DNA of 64,000 bases from Marinovum algicola (GTDB taxonomy: Bacteria > Pseudomonadota > Alphaproteobacteria > Rhodobacterales > Rhodobacteraceae): the NCBI RefSeq assembly GCF_900109145.1, contig NZ_FNYY01000001.1:496001-560000 (forward strand). Direction: 5' to 3'. The notes beneath the pieces are model-generated. The model was not told where the DNA came from, ran no database searches, and was given only the letters and a program-made list of their open reading frames with translations. This document shows, in pieces, positions 25,460-33,927 of the stretch (the stretch's first letter is position 1; the number at the start of each line of letters is the position of its first letter). A program made the translations under genes and the position numbers.

Positions 25460-26245
25460 ATGTCCGAAGACAAGCCGCTCGCCGGGAGAACCGCTGTGGT
25501 GACGGGGGCGGGCCGAGGGCTCGGCCGGTCGATTGCGCTCTATTTTGCCCGCGCCGGGGCGGATCTGGCGATCTGCTCGCGCACCCTGGCCGAGCTTGAA
25601 GCGGTGAAAGCCGAGGTCGAGGCCTGTGGCGTGCGGTGCCTCCTCGGAGCCGTCGATCTCTCGGATCAGGAGGCCACATCGGCGTTCTGCGATCAGGTCA
25701 TTGACGGGTTCGGCTGCGTTGACCTGCTGGTCAACAACGCCGGAGCCGAAGTGGAAACCGGCCGCATCGAAGAGTCCGATCCGGCGAACTGGTGGAAGAC
25801 CATCGAGATCAATCTGCGGGGCCCCTACATGGTGACGCGCTTCCTTCTGCCGGGGATGTCGGATGGCGCCAAGATCATCAATGTGACCTCGGGCATGGGC
25901 AAGCGCGCGGGCAATGCCAACAGCGCTTATCACGTGTCCAAGGCGGCGATGAACATGTTCACCGATGCCCTGGCAAACGAGCTCTGGCCGCGCCGGATCG
26001 ACGTCAACAACCTGATTCCCGGGCCGGTGGCGACCAGCATGCTCAACAAGGACAAGCCCGGCGACCGGCGCACCCCGCCGGAGGAGGTGCTGGAGCGGTT
26101 TGCCGAGGCCCTGCCGCCGGGATTCCCGGAATGGGAACGGCTGAAGCATCCCGATGAGGTCGGCGAACTGGCACTTTACATGGCGACGCGGCCAATCGGC
26201 GGGCCAACCGGTCAGAGCTTTTCGCTCGCGCGGCGGCCGCTGTGA
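25460..26245 (+). CDS. Short-chain dehydrogenase/reductase (261 aa)
   Basis: Classical SDR. Cofactor motif TGAGRGLG near residues 15-22, NNAG in LVNNAGAEVE, and catalytic YHVSK. A basic residue after the first strand (CSRTLAEL) hints at NADP(H). The ATG follows GGGAGGAACCG. It heads an operon with the TRAP transporter genes: the dctQ start lies 48 bp after its stop. It is expressed from promoter B with a ~170-nt leader. It probably oxidises or reduces the compound imported by the TRAP system. Confidence 0.9.
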   Translation: MSEDKPLAGRTAVVTGAGRGLGRSIALYFARAGADLAICSRTLAELEAVKAEVEACGVRCLLGAVDLSDQEATSAFCDQVIDGFGCVDLLVNNAGAEVETGRIEESDPANWWKTIEINLRGPYMVTRFLLPGMSDGAKIINVTSGMGKRAGNANSAYHVSKAAMNMFTDALANELWPRRIDVNNLIPGPVATSMLNKDKPGDRRTPPEEVLERFAEALPPGFPEWERLKHPDEVGELALYMATRPIGGPTGQSFSLARRPL

Positions 26246-26292
26246 GCCTTGCGGGGCGTCTCGATACCGGGCGGGGCCCGTGGGAGGACAGG

Positions 26293-26835
26293 ATGACAGC
26301 TCTGACACGCGGTCTCGACCGGATCAACAGGACGATCTGCAAGCTGTTGCGATGGCTGACCATTTTCCTGATGGCGGCGATCACCCTGAATGTCTTTGCC
26401 GGTGTCTTCTGGCGCTACGTGGTGAACAGCTCGCTGCCCTGGTACGAGGAGGCCGGCAAATACATGATGTTCTGGCTGGTCTTCGTGGCGGCGCCGATCG
26501 TGCTGAAAAACCGCGGCCAGATCGCGCTCGATATCCTGCCGAACCTGCTGCCGCCGCGGCTGCGGAACCTGAACTACCTGATCATCTATGCGGTGGTCTT
26601 CGGGCTGATGTGTGTCTTTGTCTGGCAGGGCTATTCCATCGCCTGGATCGCGCGCAAGCAACAGCCTTCGTCCTTCGAGCTGTCGTTTTTCTGGATCTAT
26701 TTCGCCATCCCCTTCGGGAGCGCGATTATGGCTCTGATATCGCTCGAGTTTCTGCTGAAGGCCCTGCATGGGATCTTCAGGCCCGACGCGGTCGACCTCG
26801 AGCCGGGCAACATGATCGACAATTCACTGACGTGA
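26293..26835 (+). CDS. dctQ: TRAP transporter small permease DctQ (180 aa)
   Basis: Four hydrophobic segments and the DctQ motif FWRYVVNSSLPWYEEAGKYM. DctQ joins the large permease and the binding protein in TRAP carboxylate importers, which are driven by sodium or proton gradients. I use the ATG at 26293, preceded by GGGAGGACAGG, rather than a GTG 51 nt upstream that overlaps the SDR gene. Order SDR-dctQ-dctM-dctP on one strand. Confidence 0.92.
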   Translation: MTALTRGLDRINRTICKLLRWLTIFLMAAITLNVFAGVFWRYVVNSSLPWYEEAGKYMMFWLVFVAAPIVLKNRGQIALDILPNLLPPRLRNLNYLIIYAVVFGLMCVFVWQGYSIAWIARKQQPSSFELSFFWIYFAIPFGSAIMALISLEFLLKALHGIFRPDAVDLEPGNMIDNSLT

Positions 26836-26904
26836 GGCCGCACAGCCCCGTTTGACGTACGCAAGACCGCAGCCGCTGCGGGCTCTTGGGAGGAGACTTG
26901 CACC

Positions 26905-28191
26905 ATGCCTTTGACGTTCTTCTGGGTCTTTCTGGTCCTCATGGCTGCCGGGATACCGATTGTCTTTGCCCTGGCGGCCGGGCCGCTGGCGGGCTTCCTG
27001 CTGGCCGATCAGGCGACCTTCATGAAGATGCTGCCGCAGCGCATGTTCGGGGGGATCGCGCAATTCCCGATCCTCGCCATCCCGCTGTTCATTCTGGCCG
27101 GCGAGGTGATGAATGTCTCGGGCATCACCAAGAGCCTGGTGCATTTCGCCAATGTGCTGATCGGCCATGTCCGGGCCGGGCTGGCACAGGCCAATATCGT
27201 GGCCTCGATCATGTTCGCGGGCCTCTCGGGCTCGGCCGTGGCCGACACTTCGGCGCTGGGGTCGATCTTCATTCCGGCGATGGAGAAGGACGGCTATTCC
27301 CGCCCCTTCGCCGCCGCCGTCACCGCCGCCAGCTCGGTCATCGGGCCGATCATCCCGCCTTCGATCATCATGGTGATCTATGCCTATGTCATGAACGTCT
27401 CGGTCGCGGCGCTGTTTCTGGCCGGCATCGTGCCCGGGGTCATGGTGGGCGCGGGCCTGATGATCGTCACCGCGATCATCGGCAAGCGCCGCGACTACCC
27501 CAAGGCCCATCGCCGCGCCACCACGGGCGAGGTCTGGACCGCGTTCAAACCGGCCTTCTTGCCGCTGCTGACCCCGGTCATCATTCTCGGCGGCATCGTC
27601 TCGGGTATCGTCACGCCGACCGAGGCGGCGGGGGCGGCGGTGTTCTATGCGCTGGTGCTGTCGATGCTGATCACCCGCACCGTCAAGCCGGCGGATCTGG
27701 TGGGCATCTTCTACCGCACCGGGCTGGTGTCCTCCTCGATCCTGCTGATCGTCGGCTCGGCCACGATCTTTGGCTGGGCGGCCACCGTGTCGGGCGTGCC
27801 GCAGGCGCTGGGCAAGATGCTCTTTACCATCACCGAAAATCCGTTCCTGCTGCTGCTCCTGGTCAATATCCTGCTTCTGTTCATCGGCATGTTCCTCGAT
27901 GCCGTGCCCGCGATCCTGATCCTCGGACCGATCTTTGCCCCGGCGCTGGCCCAGGTGGGCGTCGACCCGGTGCATTTTGCCATCATCATGTGCGTCAACG
28001 TCACCGTGGGCCTGGTGACGCCGCCGATGGGCATGATCCTCTTTGTTGCCTCCGGTCTGACCCGCACCGGCATCGAGGTCATCTCGCGCGAACTCTGGCC
28101 CTATCTCGCCGTGCATTTCCTGGTGATCGTCCTGATCTCGATGATCCCGGCACTGACGCTGACCATTCCGAAACTCTTCGGCTTTCTCTGA
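26905..28191 (+). CDS. dctM: TRAP transporter large permease DctM (428 aa)
   Basis: Highly hydrophobic, about 12 membrane segments. Family motifs include FPILAIPLFILAGEVMN, SGSAVADTSALGSIFIPAM, IGPIIPPSIIMVIYAY and VGLVTPPMGMILF. Forms the transport channel with DctQ. The ATG follows GGGAGGAGACTTGCACC. Length is normal for the family. Confidence 0.96.
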   Translation: MPLTFFWVFLVLMAAGIPIVFALAAGPLAGFLLADQATFMKMLPQRMFGGIAQFPILAIPLFILAGEVMNVSGITKSLVHFANVLIGHVRAGLAQANIVASIMFAGLSGSAVADTSALGSIFIPAMEKDGYSRPFAAAVTAASSVIGPIIPPSIIMVIYAYVMNVSVAALFLAGIVPGVMVGAGLMIVTAIIGKRRDYPKAHRRATTGEVWTAFKPAFLPLLTPVIILGGIVSGIVTPTEAAGAAVFYALVLSMLITRTVKPADLVGIFYRTGLVSSSILLIVGSATIFGWAATVSGVPQALGKMLFTITENPFLLLLLVNILLLFIGMFLDAVPAILILGPIFAPALAQVGVDPVHFAIIMCVNVTVGLVTPPMGMILFVASGLTRTGIEVISRELWPYLAVHFLVIVLISMIPALTLTIPKLFGFL

Positions 28192-28224
28192 GCCGGCCCC
28201 ACCAGACAAAAGGGAGGACCTATC

Positions 28225-29277
28225 ATGTCTGTCACATCAAAACTCACAAATGCCGCGATCGGGCTAAGCAGCGCCATCGCGCTGGCATCCGCCGCGCAAG
28301 CCGCGGAATACACGTTAAAAATCGGGCATGTCTCCGCCGTCACCCAACCGCTGTCGACCTGCGCCGAAGTGATGAAATCGCACGTCGAGCGCTACTCCGG
28401 CGGCCGCATCGAGGTCCAGCATTATCCGGCCGGGCAGCTCGGCAACTTCCGCGAAAACGTCGAGGCGGTGCAATTCGGCACGTTGGAAATGACCCTGACG
28501 TCGGGCGGCGGCATTGCCAATTTCTTTGGCCCAATTCAGGCTTTTGATATCCCCTACCTTTTTGCCAACGATCAGGTGATGGACAAGGTCATGGCCGATC
28601 GCGAGCTGACCGAGAGGCTGCGCGCCGATGTGCTGGAAGCGACCGGTTCGGTGCGGCTGATGGGAATGACCGGCGGCGTCGGCTGGCGCGACTTTTTCAC
28701 CAATGTGCCGGTGAAGACCGCGGCCGATCTGCAAGGCATCAAGATGCGCACGGTGGAATCGCCGGTGTCGATGGAATTTGCAAGCGCGCTCGGCATGAAT
28801 CCGACGCCCGTGCCCTGGCCCGAGCTCTACACCTCGCTGGCGACCGGCGTGGTCAACGGCACCAAGAACGCGCTGTCCGACGTGGTCGATACCAGCCTCA
28901 ACGACTATGTCAAATATGCGGTCGCCGACCACCACACCCACAACCTGATCTTCTGGTGGATGTCCGACACCTGGCTGCAATCCCTGCCGGCGGACCTGCA
29001 AGCGGTCGTGGCCGACGGCTTCCACGAATTGACCAAGACCTGCAATGGCTTGCCCGGTGCTCTTTATCTCGAAAAATACCAGAAGTTCGTCGACTCCGGC
29101 GGCGAGGTGCATATCCCCTCCGAAGAGGAAAAGGCCACCTTCCTGCCGGGCCAGCAGCCGGTGATCGACTGGTTCGTCGATAAATACGGCAGCGAATATT
29201 ACGACCTCGTGCAGGCCGCGGTAGACCGCGCCAATGCCGAGATCGCGGCCGAACGCGCCAGCTTTACCGGCCAATGA
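28225..29277 (+). CDS. dctP: TRAP transporter substrate-binding protein DctP (350 aa)
   Basis: Signal peptide (about 26 residues, ending AAQAAEY) followed by a DctP fold: LKIGHVSAVTQPLSTCAE, FDIPYLFANDQVMDKVM, the ligand-binding arginine region QGIKMRTVESPVSMEF, and NALSDVVDT. DctP proteins bind carboxylates through that arginine, so the ligand is most probably an organic acid; identity unknown. The ATG follows GGGAGGACC. Last gene of the SDR-TRAP operon; a hairpin follows at 29285-29310. Confidence 0.94.
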   Translation: MSVTSKLTNAAIGLSSAIALASAAQAAEYTLKIGHVSAVTQPLSTCAEVMKSHVERYSGGRIEVQHYPAGQLGNFRENVEAVQFGTLEMTLTSGGGIANFFGPIQAFDIPYLFANDQVMDKVMADRELTERLRADVLEATGSVRLMGMTGGVGWRDFFTNVPVKTAADLQGIKMRTVESPVSMEFASALGMNPTPVPWPELYTSLATGVVNGTKNALSDVVDTSLNDYVKYAVADHHTHNLIFWWMSDTWLQSLPADLQAVVADGFHELTKTCNGLPGALYLEKYQKFVDSGGEVHIPSEEEKATFLPGQQPVIDWFVDKYGSEYYDLVQAAVDRANAEIAAERASFTGQ

Positions 29278-29284
29278 TCACCGT

Positions 29285-29310
29285 GCCAGCCCTGCGGCCG
29301 CGGGGCTGGC
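29285..29310. terminator. Hairpin between convergent dctP and HxlR genes
   Basis: A perfect 8-bp stem GCCAGCCC/GGGCTGGC with a 10-nt loop lies in the 38-bp gap between the two convergent stop codons. There is no U-run on either strand, so its terminator role rests on position. Confidence 0.45.
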
Positions 29311-29315
29311 GCCGA

Positions 29316-29681
29316 TCAGGCCGCGTCGTCGGGGTGGGCCTGCGCCTCTTCGGACAGTTTGCGGGCCTTGAAGGCAATGCCCCATTCCCGCATCACCGAA
29401 AGCACCGGCTCCAGGGACCGCCCGAACTCGGTCAGCTCGTATTCCACCCGCGGCGGAACCTCGGCATAGACATGCCGCCTGATTACCCCGTCGGCCTCGA
29501 GTTCGCGCAGTTGCAGGGTCACCATCCGCTGGGTCGCGTTGGGCATGTTGCGGCACAGCTCGCCGAAACGCAGCCGCCCGACCAGCAGGTTGCACAGGAT
29601 CACCGGCTTCCAGCGGCCGCCGATGACGCTGAGCGTCGCCTCGACATTGCTGCCGGTTCGCCAATCGTATTTCCGCGCCAT
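29316..29681 (-). CDS. HxlR-family transcriptional regulator (121 aa)
   Basis: Small winged-helix protein with the family pattern VIGGRWKPVILCNLL, then LRFGELCRNMPNATQRMVTLQLREL and VEYELTEFG. HxlR regulators often sense aldehydes or electrophiles through cysteines; Cys occurs in VILCNLL and ELCRNM. The ATG at 29681 follows GAGG at 8 nt spacing; another ATG 21 nt upstream is less well placed. It is divergent from the SDR gene at 29835, which is its likely target. Confidence 0.88.
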   Translation of the reverse strand: MARKYDWRTGSNVEATLSVIGGRWKPVILCNLLVGRLRFGELCRNMPNATQRMVTLQLRELEADGVIRRHVYAEVPPRVEYELTEFGRSLEPVLSVMREWGIAFKARKLSEEAQAHPDDAA

Positions 29682-29834
29682 CACACACCTCGTCACGCCC
29701 ATGTATCGACTGGCCCGGCCTAAGCCGCGCGCGGCACGTGGTCAATTGATCGCACCGCACGCAAAAATCGCACCATCCGCGAAAGCCGCGCAGCGCCAGG
29801 CCGCGACTGCGGCAATCCAGCAAAGGAACAGCAC

Positions 29835-30563
29835 ATGAACCGCCTCGACACCAAGGTCGCCCTCATCACCGGCGGGGCAAACGGGCAGGGGGCGATCGAA
29901 GCCGAACTGTTCATCGAAGCCGGCGCCACTGTCGTCATCACCGATATCAATGACGGGGCCGGCGCCGCCACCGCCGACCGGCTCGGCCCGCGCTGCACCT
30001 TCGTGCTGCATGATGTCAGCTCGGAAGAGGATTGGGCCCGCGTGGTGCAGACCACGCTCGACCTGCACGGCCGGATCGACGTGCTGGTCAACAACGCCGG
30101 CATCTTCCGGGTGCTGACGCTCGGGGACACGGATCTCCGGGCCTGGGATCAGACCGTGGCGATCAACCAGACCGGCGTGTTTCTGGGCATGCGGGCGGTG
30201 GCCCCGGCGATGAAGCGGCAGAAGGCGGGCAGCATCGTCAATATCTCGTCGATTGCCGGGCTGACCTCGGCCAAGGCGCATGCCTATTGCGCGACGAAAT
30301 GGGCAGTGCGGGGCATGTCCAAGGCGGCGGCGGTCGAACTTGGGCCGTCCAACGTCCGGGTGAATTCGGTGCATCCGGGCTTCATCGATACGCCGATGCT
30401 GGATGGTCACGGCGTGCCGCGCGAAGAGCTCATCGCCAGGGTGCCGATGGGCCGCACCGCCGAGGTGATCGAAGTGGCGCGGGTAGTGCTGTTTCTGGCG
30501 TCGGACGATTCCAGCTATTGCAGCGGCCATGAATTCGTCGTCGACGGCGCGATCAAGGCCTGA
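29835..30563 (+). CDS. Short-chain dehydrogenase/reductase (242 aa)
   Basis: Classical SDR: TGGANGQG cofactor loop (residues 12-19), Asp in ITDIND favouring NAD(H), NNAG, NISSIAG and catalytic YCATK. It resembles 3-alpha/20-beta-hydroxysteroid- or cyclohexanol dehydrogenase-like enzymes, but no substrate can be assigned. Divergent from the HxlR gene with a 153-bp intergenic region. No island operator is visible in front of it, so it is probably controlled separately. Confidence 0.9.
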   Translation: MNRLDTKVALITGGANGQGAIEAELFIEAGATVVITDINDGAGAATADRLGPRCTFVLHDVSSEEDWARVVQTTLDLHGRIDVLVNNAGIFRVLTLGDTDLRAWDQTVAINQTGVFLGMRAVAPAMKRQKAGSIVNISSIAGLTSAKAHAYCATKWAVRGMSKAAAVELGPSNVRVNSVHPGFIDTPMLDGHGVPREELIARVPMGRTAEVIEVARVVLFLASDDSSYCSGHEFVVDGAIKA

Positions 30564-30760
30564 TCGCCCGCCGCCGGCCTGTCCTCGGCCGCCCGCTCCC
30601 CAACCGGGTCGAGGACAGGTCTCGCGCGCCCATGTTGCGGGATGGTGATCGCAGATACATTCCCGTTGGATATGTATTCCGCCCAGATGTTATTGGATCG
30701 GCAAGTATTGACCGCTTAGAACGGTGGCAAGCCGAGATATACGCAAGGGAGGAATTTCGT

Positions 30761-31708
30761 ATGATCAAAGGTCTCTTCACCACCGCCGCCACTGCGCTTG
30801 CGCTGTCGGTTTCGGCGGCCGGCCCCGCCGCCGCCCAAGCCTACCCGGAAAAGCCGATCAAGGTCATCGTGCCCTTTGCCGCTGGCGGCCAGGGCGACGT
30901 GAAGGCGCGTCTGGTGATCCAGCGGATCGAGGAAATGGACCTGCTGGAACAGCCGATGGTTGTCGTCAACGTGCCCGGCGGCGCCGCCACCATCGGCATC
31001 CGCCAGGCAAGGGATGCCGATCCCGATGGCTATACGCTGCTTTATATCCACCAGACGATGATGACTGCCGAGCTGATGGGCACGCTGGATTTCAAATACA
31101 GCGAGATGGTGCCGGTGGCCGAGACCAACTTTTCCTGCCTGATGACGGCGACCGCCGAAGGTTCGGGGATAGCCGACGTCCAGGACTGGATCGACCAGAC
31201 GAGGGCCGCGCCCGGCGGCGTCAAGGAGGCCACCTTGGTGGGTAGCATCGCGCATTTCACCACCGAGATGTTTGCCAATGCCGCCGACATGAAGGTGGGC
31301 TATGTGAACGCCGGCGGCGGGGCGGACCGCATCGCCTCGATCCTCGGCAATCACACCAAGACCGCTGTCGTGGTGCCGACGCCGGTGACCCGCAATCCCA
31401 AGCTCAAGGGGCTGGTCTATTACGGCGAGGCGCGCCATGGCGATCTTCCCGATGTGCCGACCGCGAAAGAGCTGGGCCATGATGTCGTCTCCTGCCTCGA
31501 CAACATCTGGTATGCGCCGGCGGGCACCCCCGATGAGGTGGTCGAAACCCTAGCCGGCGCCTTCGAGCAGGTGACCAGCGACCCGCAGTTCGCGACCACC
31601 ATCGAGGCCAAGGGCGACGAGGTGAAATTCCTCGCCGGTGAGGCGCTCGACGCGCATCTGGCAGCCATCTACGAGGATCTCTCCGCCGTCGCCGACAGCC
31701 TCAGGTAA
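30761..31708 (+). CDS. TTT transporter substrate-binding protein, TctC type (315 aa)
   Basis: Signal peptide of about 26 residues (ending PAAAQA) then the TctC/Bug fold (YPEKPIKVIVPFAAGGQGD, VVVNVPGGAATIGIRQA, DGYTLLYIH). These extracytoplasmic receptors bind carboxylates or aromatic acids for TctAB permeases. The ATG follows AAGGGAGGAATTTCGT. First gene of tctC-sulfatase-tctB-tctA. The 197-bp region upstream has an inverted repeat (30578-30587 with 30610-30619) and an AT-richer promoter zone. Confidence 0.92.
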   Translation: MIKGLFTTAATALALSVSAAGPAAAQAYPEKPIKVIVPFAAGGQGDVKARLVIQRIEEMDLLEQPMVVVNVPGGAATIGIRQARDADPDGYTLLYIHQTMMTAELMGTLDFKYSEMVPVAETNFSCLMTATAEGSGIADVQDWIDQTRAAPGGVKEATLVGSIAHFTTEMFANAADMKVGYVNAGGGADRIASILGNHTKTAVVVPTPVTRNPKLKGLVYYGEARHGDLPDVPTAKELGHDVVSCLDNIWYAPAGTPDEVVETLAGAFEQVTSDPQFATTIEAKGDEVKFLAGEALDAHLAAIYEDLSAVADSLR

Positions 31709-31804
31709 CCCCTTTGCCAATGCCTGCCGGTCCGGGATCGGCAGGCCCCTCTGCCTGCGTGGCCCCCCGGGGCCGCGCCCGCCTCCTATTTGCCGGAAGA
31801 GACC

Positions 31805-33373
31805 ATGACCCGGAAGCCCAACTACCTGTTTATCGTGACCGATCAGCACCGCGCCGATCATCTTGGATGCTATGGCAACCCGGTGGTCAGGACGCCCAAC
31901 ATCGACGGCCTGGCAGACCGCGGCACACGGTTCGACCGGTTCTACGTCGCCAATCCGATCTGCATGTGCAACCGCGCCAGCATCCTGACTTCGCGGATGC
32001 CGAGCCTGCACGGCGGGCGGCACAACGGCATCCCGTTGTCGCTCGATGCGACGACCTTCGTCGATCTCCTGCGCGACAAGGGGTACAGCACCGCGCTGAT
32101 CGGCAAATCGCATCTTCAGGGCATGACCGGTCTGCCCGCCACCGCCAAACGTCAGGTCAAGCCCGGGCTCGAGGAGGCCTCGGAGGAACTGCGCGAGGCC
32201 ATCCGGCGCCAGCGTGCGGGGGAGCCTTACGAACAGGAAACCGCAACGCGCTGGCGGGACGATCCCGCGCATCAGGTCCGCACGCCGTTTTACGGCTTCG
32301 ACCATGTGCAGATTGCCAATGATCACGCCGATCAGGTGACTGGCGACTACGAGGCCTGGTTGAAGAAAAATCACCCCGAGATCGCGGCCCTGCGCGGCAA
32401 GGAAAACGCGCAGCCCGACGACCGCTATTGCGCGCCGCAGGCCTGGCGGACGCAGGTGCCGGAAGAGCTGTATCCCACCTCCTGGATCGCTGGTGAATGC
32501 GAGCGATACATCAAGGAGCGCGCGGGCGAGGAGGATCCGTTCTTCCTGATGATGTCCTTTCCCGATCCGCACCATCCGTTCACCCCGCCGGGCAAATACT
32601 GGGACATGTATGATCCCGACGAGATCGAGCTGCCCAGCTCCTTCGGCAAGGGGGATATCCCGCCGATCCACAACCTGCGCCGGCAGTTGGCCGAAGCGCC
32701 CGAGACGCGGGTGGGCCAGGACCCCTTTGCCGTCACCGAACGCGAAGCTCGCGAGATCATTGCGCTGACCTATGGTGCGATCACCATGATCGACGACGCG
32801 GTGGGCCGCATCCTGAAGGTATTGGAAGAGCAGGGGCTGGCCGAGGATACCATCGTTGTCTTCACGTCCGACCATGGCGATTACATGGGCGATCACGGCC
32901 TGATGCTGAAGCTACTGATGCATTACCAGGGACTGATCCGCGTGCCGTTCATCTGGGCCGATCCGCGCGATCCCGAGGCCCGCGGCGACGACGCGCTGCG
33001 CAGCGCCATCGACATCGGCCCGACCATCCTTGAGCGCGCCGGCATCCAGCCATTCAACGGCTGCCAGGGGGTCAATGCGCTCGAGCCGGTCGCGCGGCAG
33101 GGGCTGATCGTGGAAGAGGACAGCCAGCGCCGGATGGCGGCCTTCGAACGGCCGCAGCGAATCCGCACCTATGTCGAAAAGGACTGGCGCATTACCCTGC
33201 GCTATGGCGAAGACTGGGACGAGATGTACGACCTGAAGAACGATCCCGACGAAGTGACAAACCTTTGGGGACAGCCGGAATATGCCGCAGAGCAGGCCCG
33301 GCTGGTGCACAACATGGTTGTCGAGATGATCAACCTGCAAGACCGCGCGCCTCTGCCGACCTGTCGGGCCTAG
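31805..33373 (+). CDS. Sulfatase/phosphonate monoester hydrolase-type enzyme (522 aa)
   Basis: Type I sulfatase-superfamily protein. The N-terminus PNYLFIVTDQHRADHLGCYG carries metal-binding Asp13. The modification site reads NPICMCNRASILTSR: the formylglycine precursor position is Cys53, but the Pro two residues on is replaced by Cys55 and the following Ser by Asn. GKSH, HHPFTPP and FTSDHGDYMGDHG are further active-site motifs. Family members hydrolyse sulfate or phosphonate monoesters. The ATG follows GGAAGAG; a TTG 15 nt upstream is in frame. Lying between tctC and tctB, it probably acts on the substrate of that transporter. No signal peptide, so cytoplasmic. Confidence 0.9.
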   Translation: MTRKPNYLFIVTDQHRADHLGCYGNPVVRTPNIDGLADRGTRFDRFYVANPICMCNRASILTSRMPSLHGGRHNGIPLSLDATTFVDLLRDKGYSTALIGKSHLQGMTGLPATAKRQVKPGLEEASEELREAIRRQRAGEPYEQETATRWRDDPAHQVRTPFYGFDHVQIANDHADQVTGDYEAWLKKNHPEIAALRGKENAQPDDRYCAPQAWRTQVPEELYPTSWIAGECERYIKERAGEEDPFFLMMSFPDPHHPFTPPGKYWDMYDPDEIELPSSFGKGDIPPIHNLRRQLAEAPETRVGQDPFAVTEREAREIIALTYGAITMIDDAVGRILKVLEEQGLAEDTIVVFTSDHGDYMGDHGLMLKLLMHYQGLIRVPFIWADPRDPEARGDDALRSAIDIGPTILERAGIQPFNGCQGVNALEPVARQGLIVEEDSQRRMAAFERPQRIRTYVEKDWRITLRYGEDWDEMYDLKNDPDEVTNLWGQPEYAAEQARLVHNMVVEMINLQDRAPLPTCRA

Positions 33374-33398
33374 AGACCGTCGCGAGGGAGGAGCGAAA

Positions 33399-33917
33399 AT
33401 GAATTTCCTGACAAAAGACCGCGGCGGCGAGGCGATTTGCCTGCTGCTGTTGCTGGCGACCGGCGTCGCCCTGCTGGTCGGGGCGGCGGCGCTGCCAGAG
33501 CCGATGTTCGACCCGCTGGGGCCGGCCGGCCTGCCACGCTACGTGGGATATCTGCTGCTGGTCTTGCTGGCGCTGCGTCTGGTGTCGCTGTTCCGCGAAA
33601 GCCGGGCGGCACCAGCCGCCGAAGCGGATGCCGCAAGCCCGGAGGCGCGCCGGCCTGCGGGCGCCGGCACGGGCGAAGGGCCGCAGAGGCTCCGTTTCGC
33701 CCTGGTGGCGCTGATCACGCTGGCCTACCTGACGGCGCTGACCGTTGGGGGGCTGTCCTTCACCTGGCTGACATTGGCCTTCCTCGCGGCGCTGGGCGCG
33801 GCGATGAGCGATCTCTCCGCGCGCAAGCTGATCATCGTGGGCGTCATTGCCGCCGTCATGAGCTTTGCCCTGACCTACACCTTCACCGACGTGCTGTCGG
33901 TGGTCCTGCCGGAATAG
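33399..33917 (+). CDS. TTT transporter small permease, TctB type (172 aa)
   Basis: Four hydrophobic segments with a long charged linker (about residues 65-98) and the TctB pattern EAICLLLLLATGVALLVGA. It pairs with TctA encoded 10 bp downstream. The ATG follows GGGAGGAGCGAAA. TctB sequences are poorly conserved; gene order makes the call firm. Confidence 0.88.
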   Translation: MNFLTKDRGGEAICLLLLLATGVALLVGAAALPEPMFDPLGPAGLPRYVGYLLLVLLALRLVSLFRESRAAPAAEADAASPEARRPAGAGTGEGPQRLRFALVALITLAYLTALTVGGLSFTWLTLAFLAALGAAMSDLSARKLIIVGVIAAVMSFALTYTFTDVLSVVLPE

Positions 33918-33927
33918 GAGCCACCTG

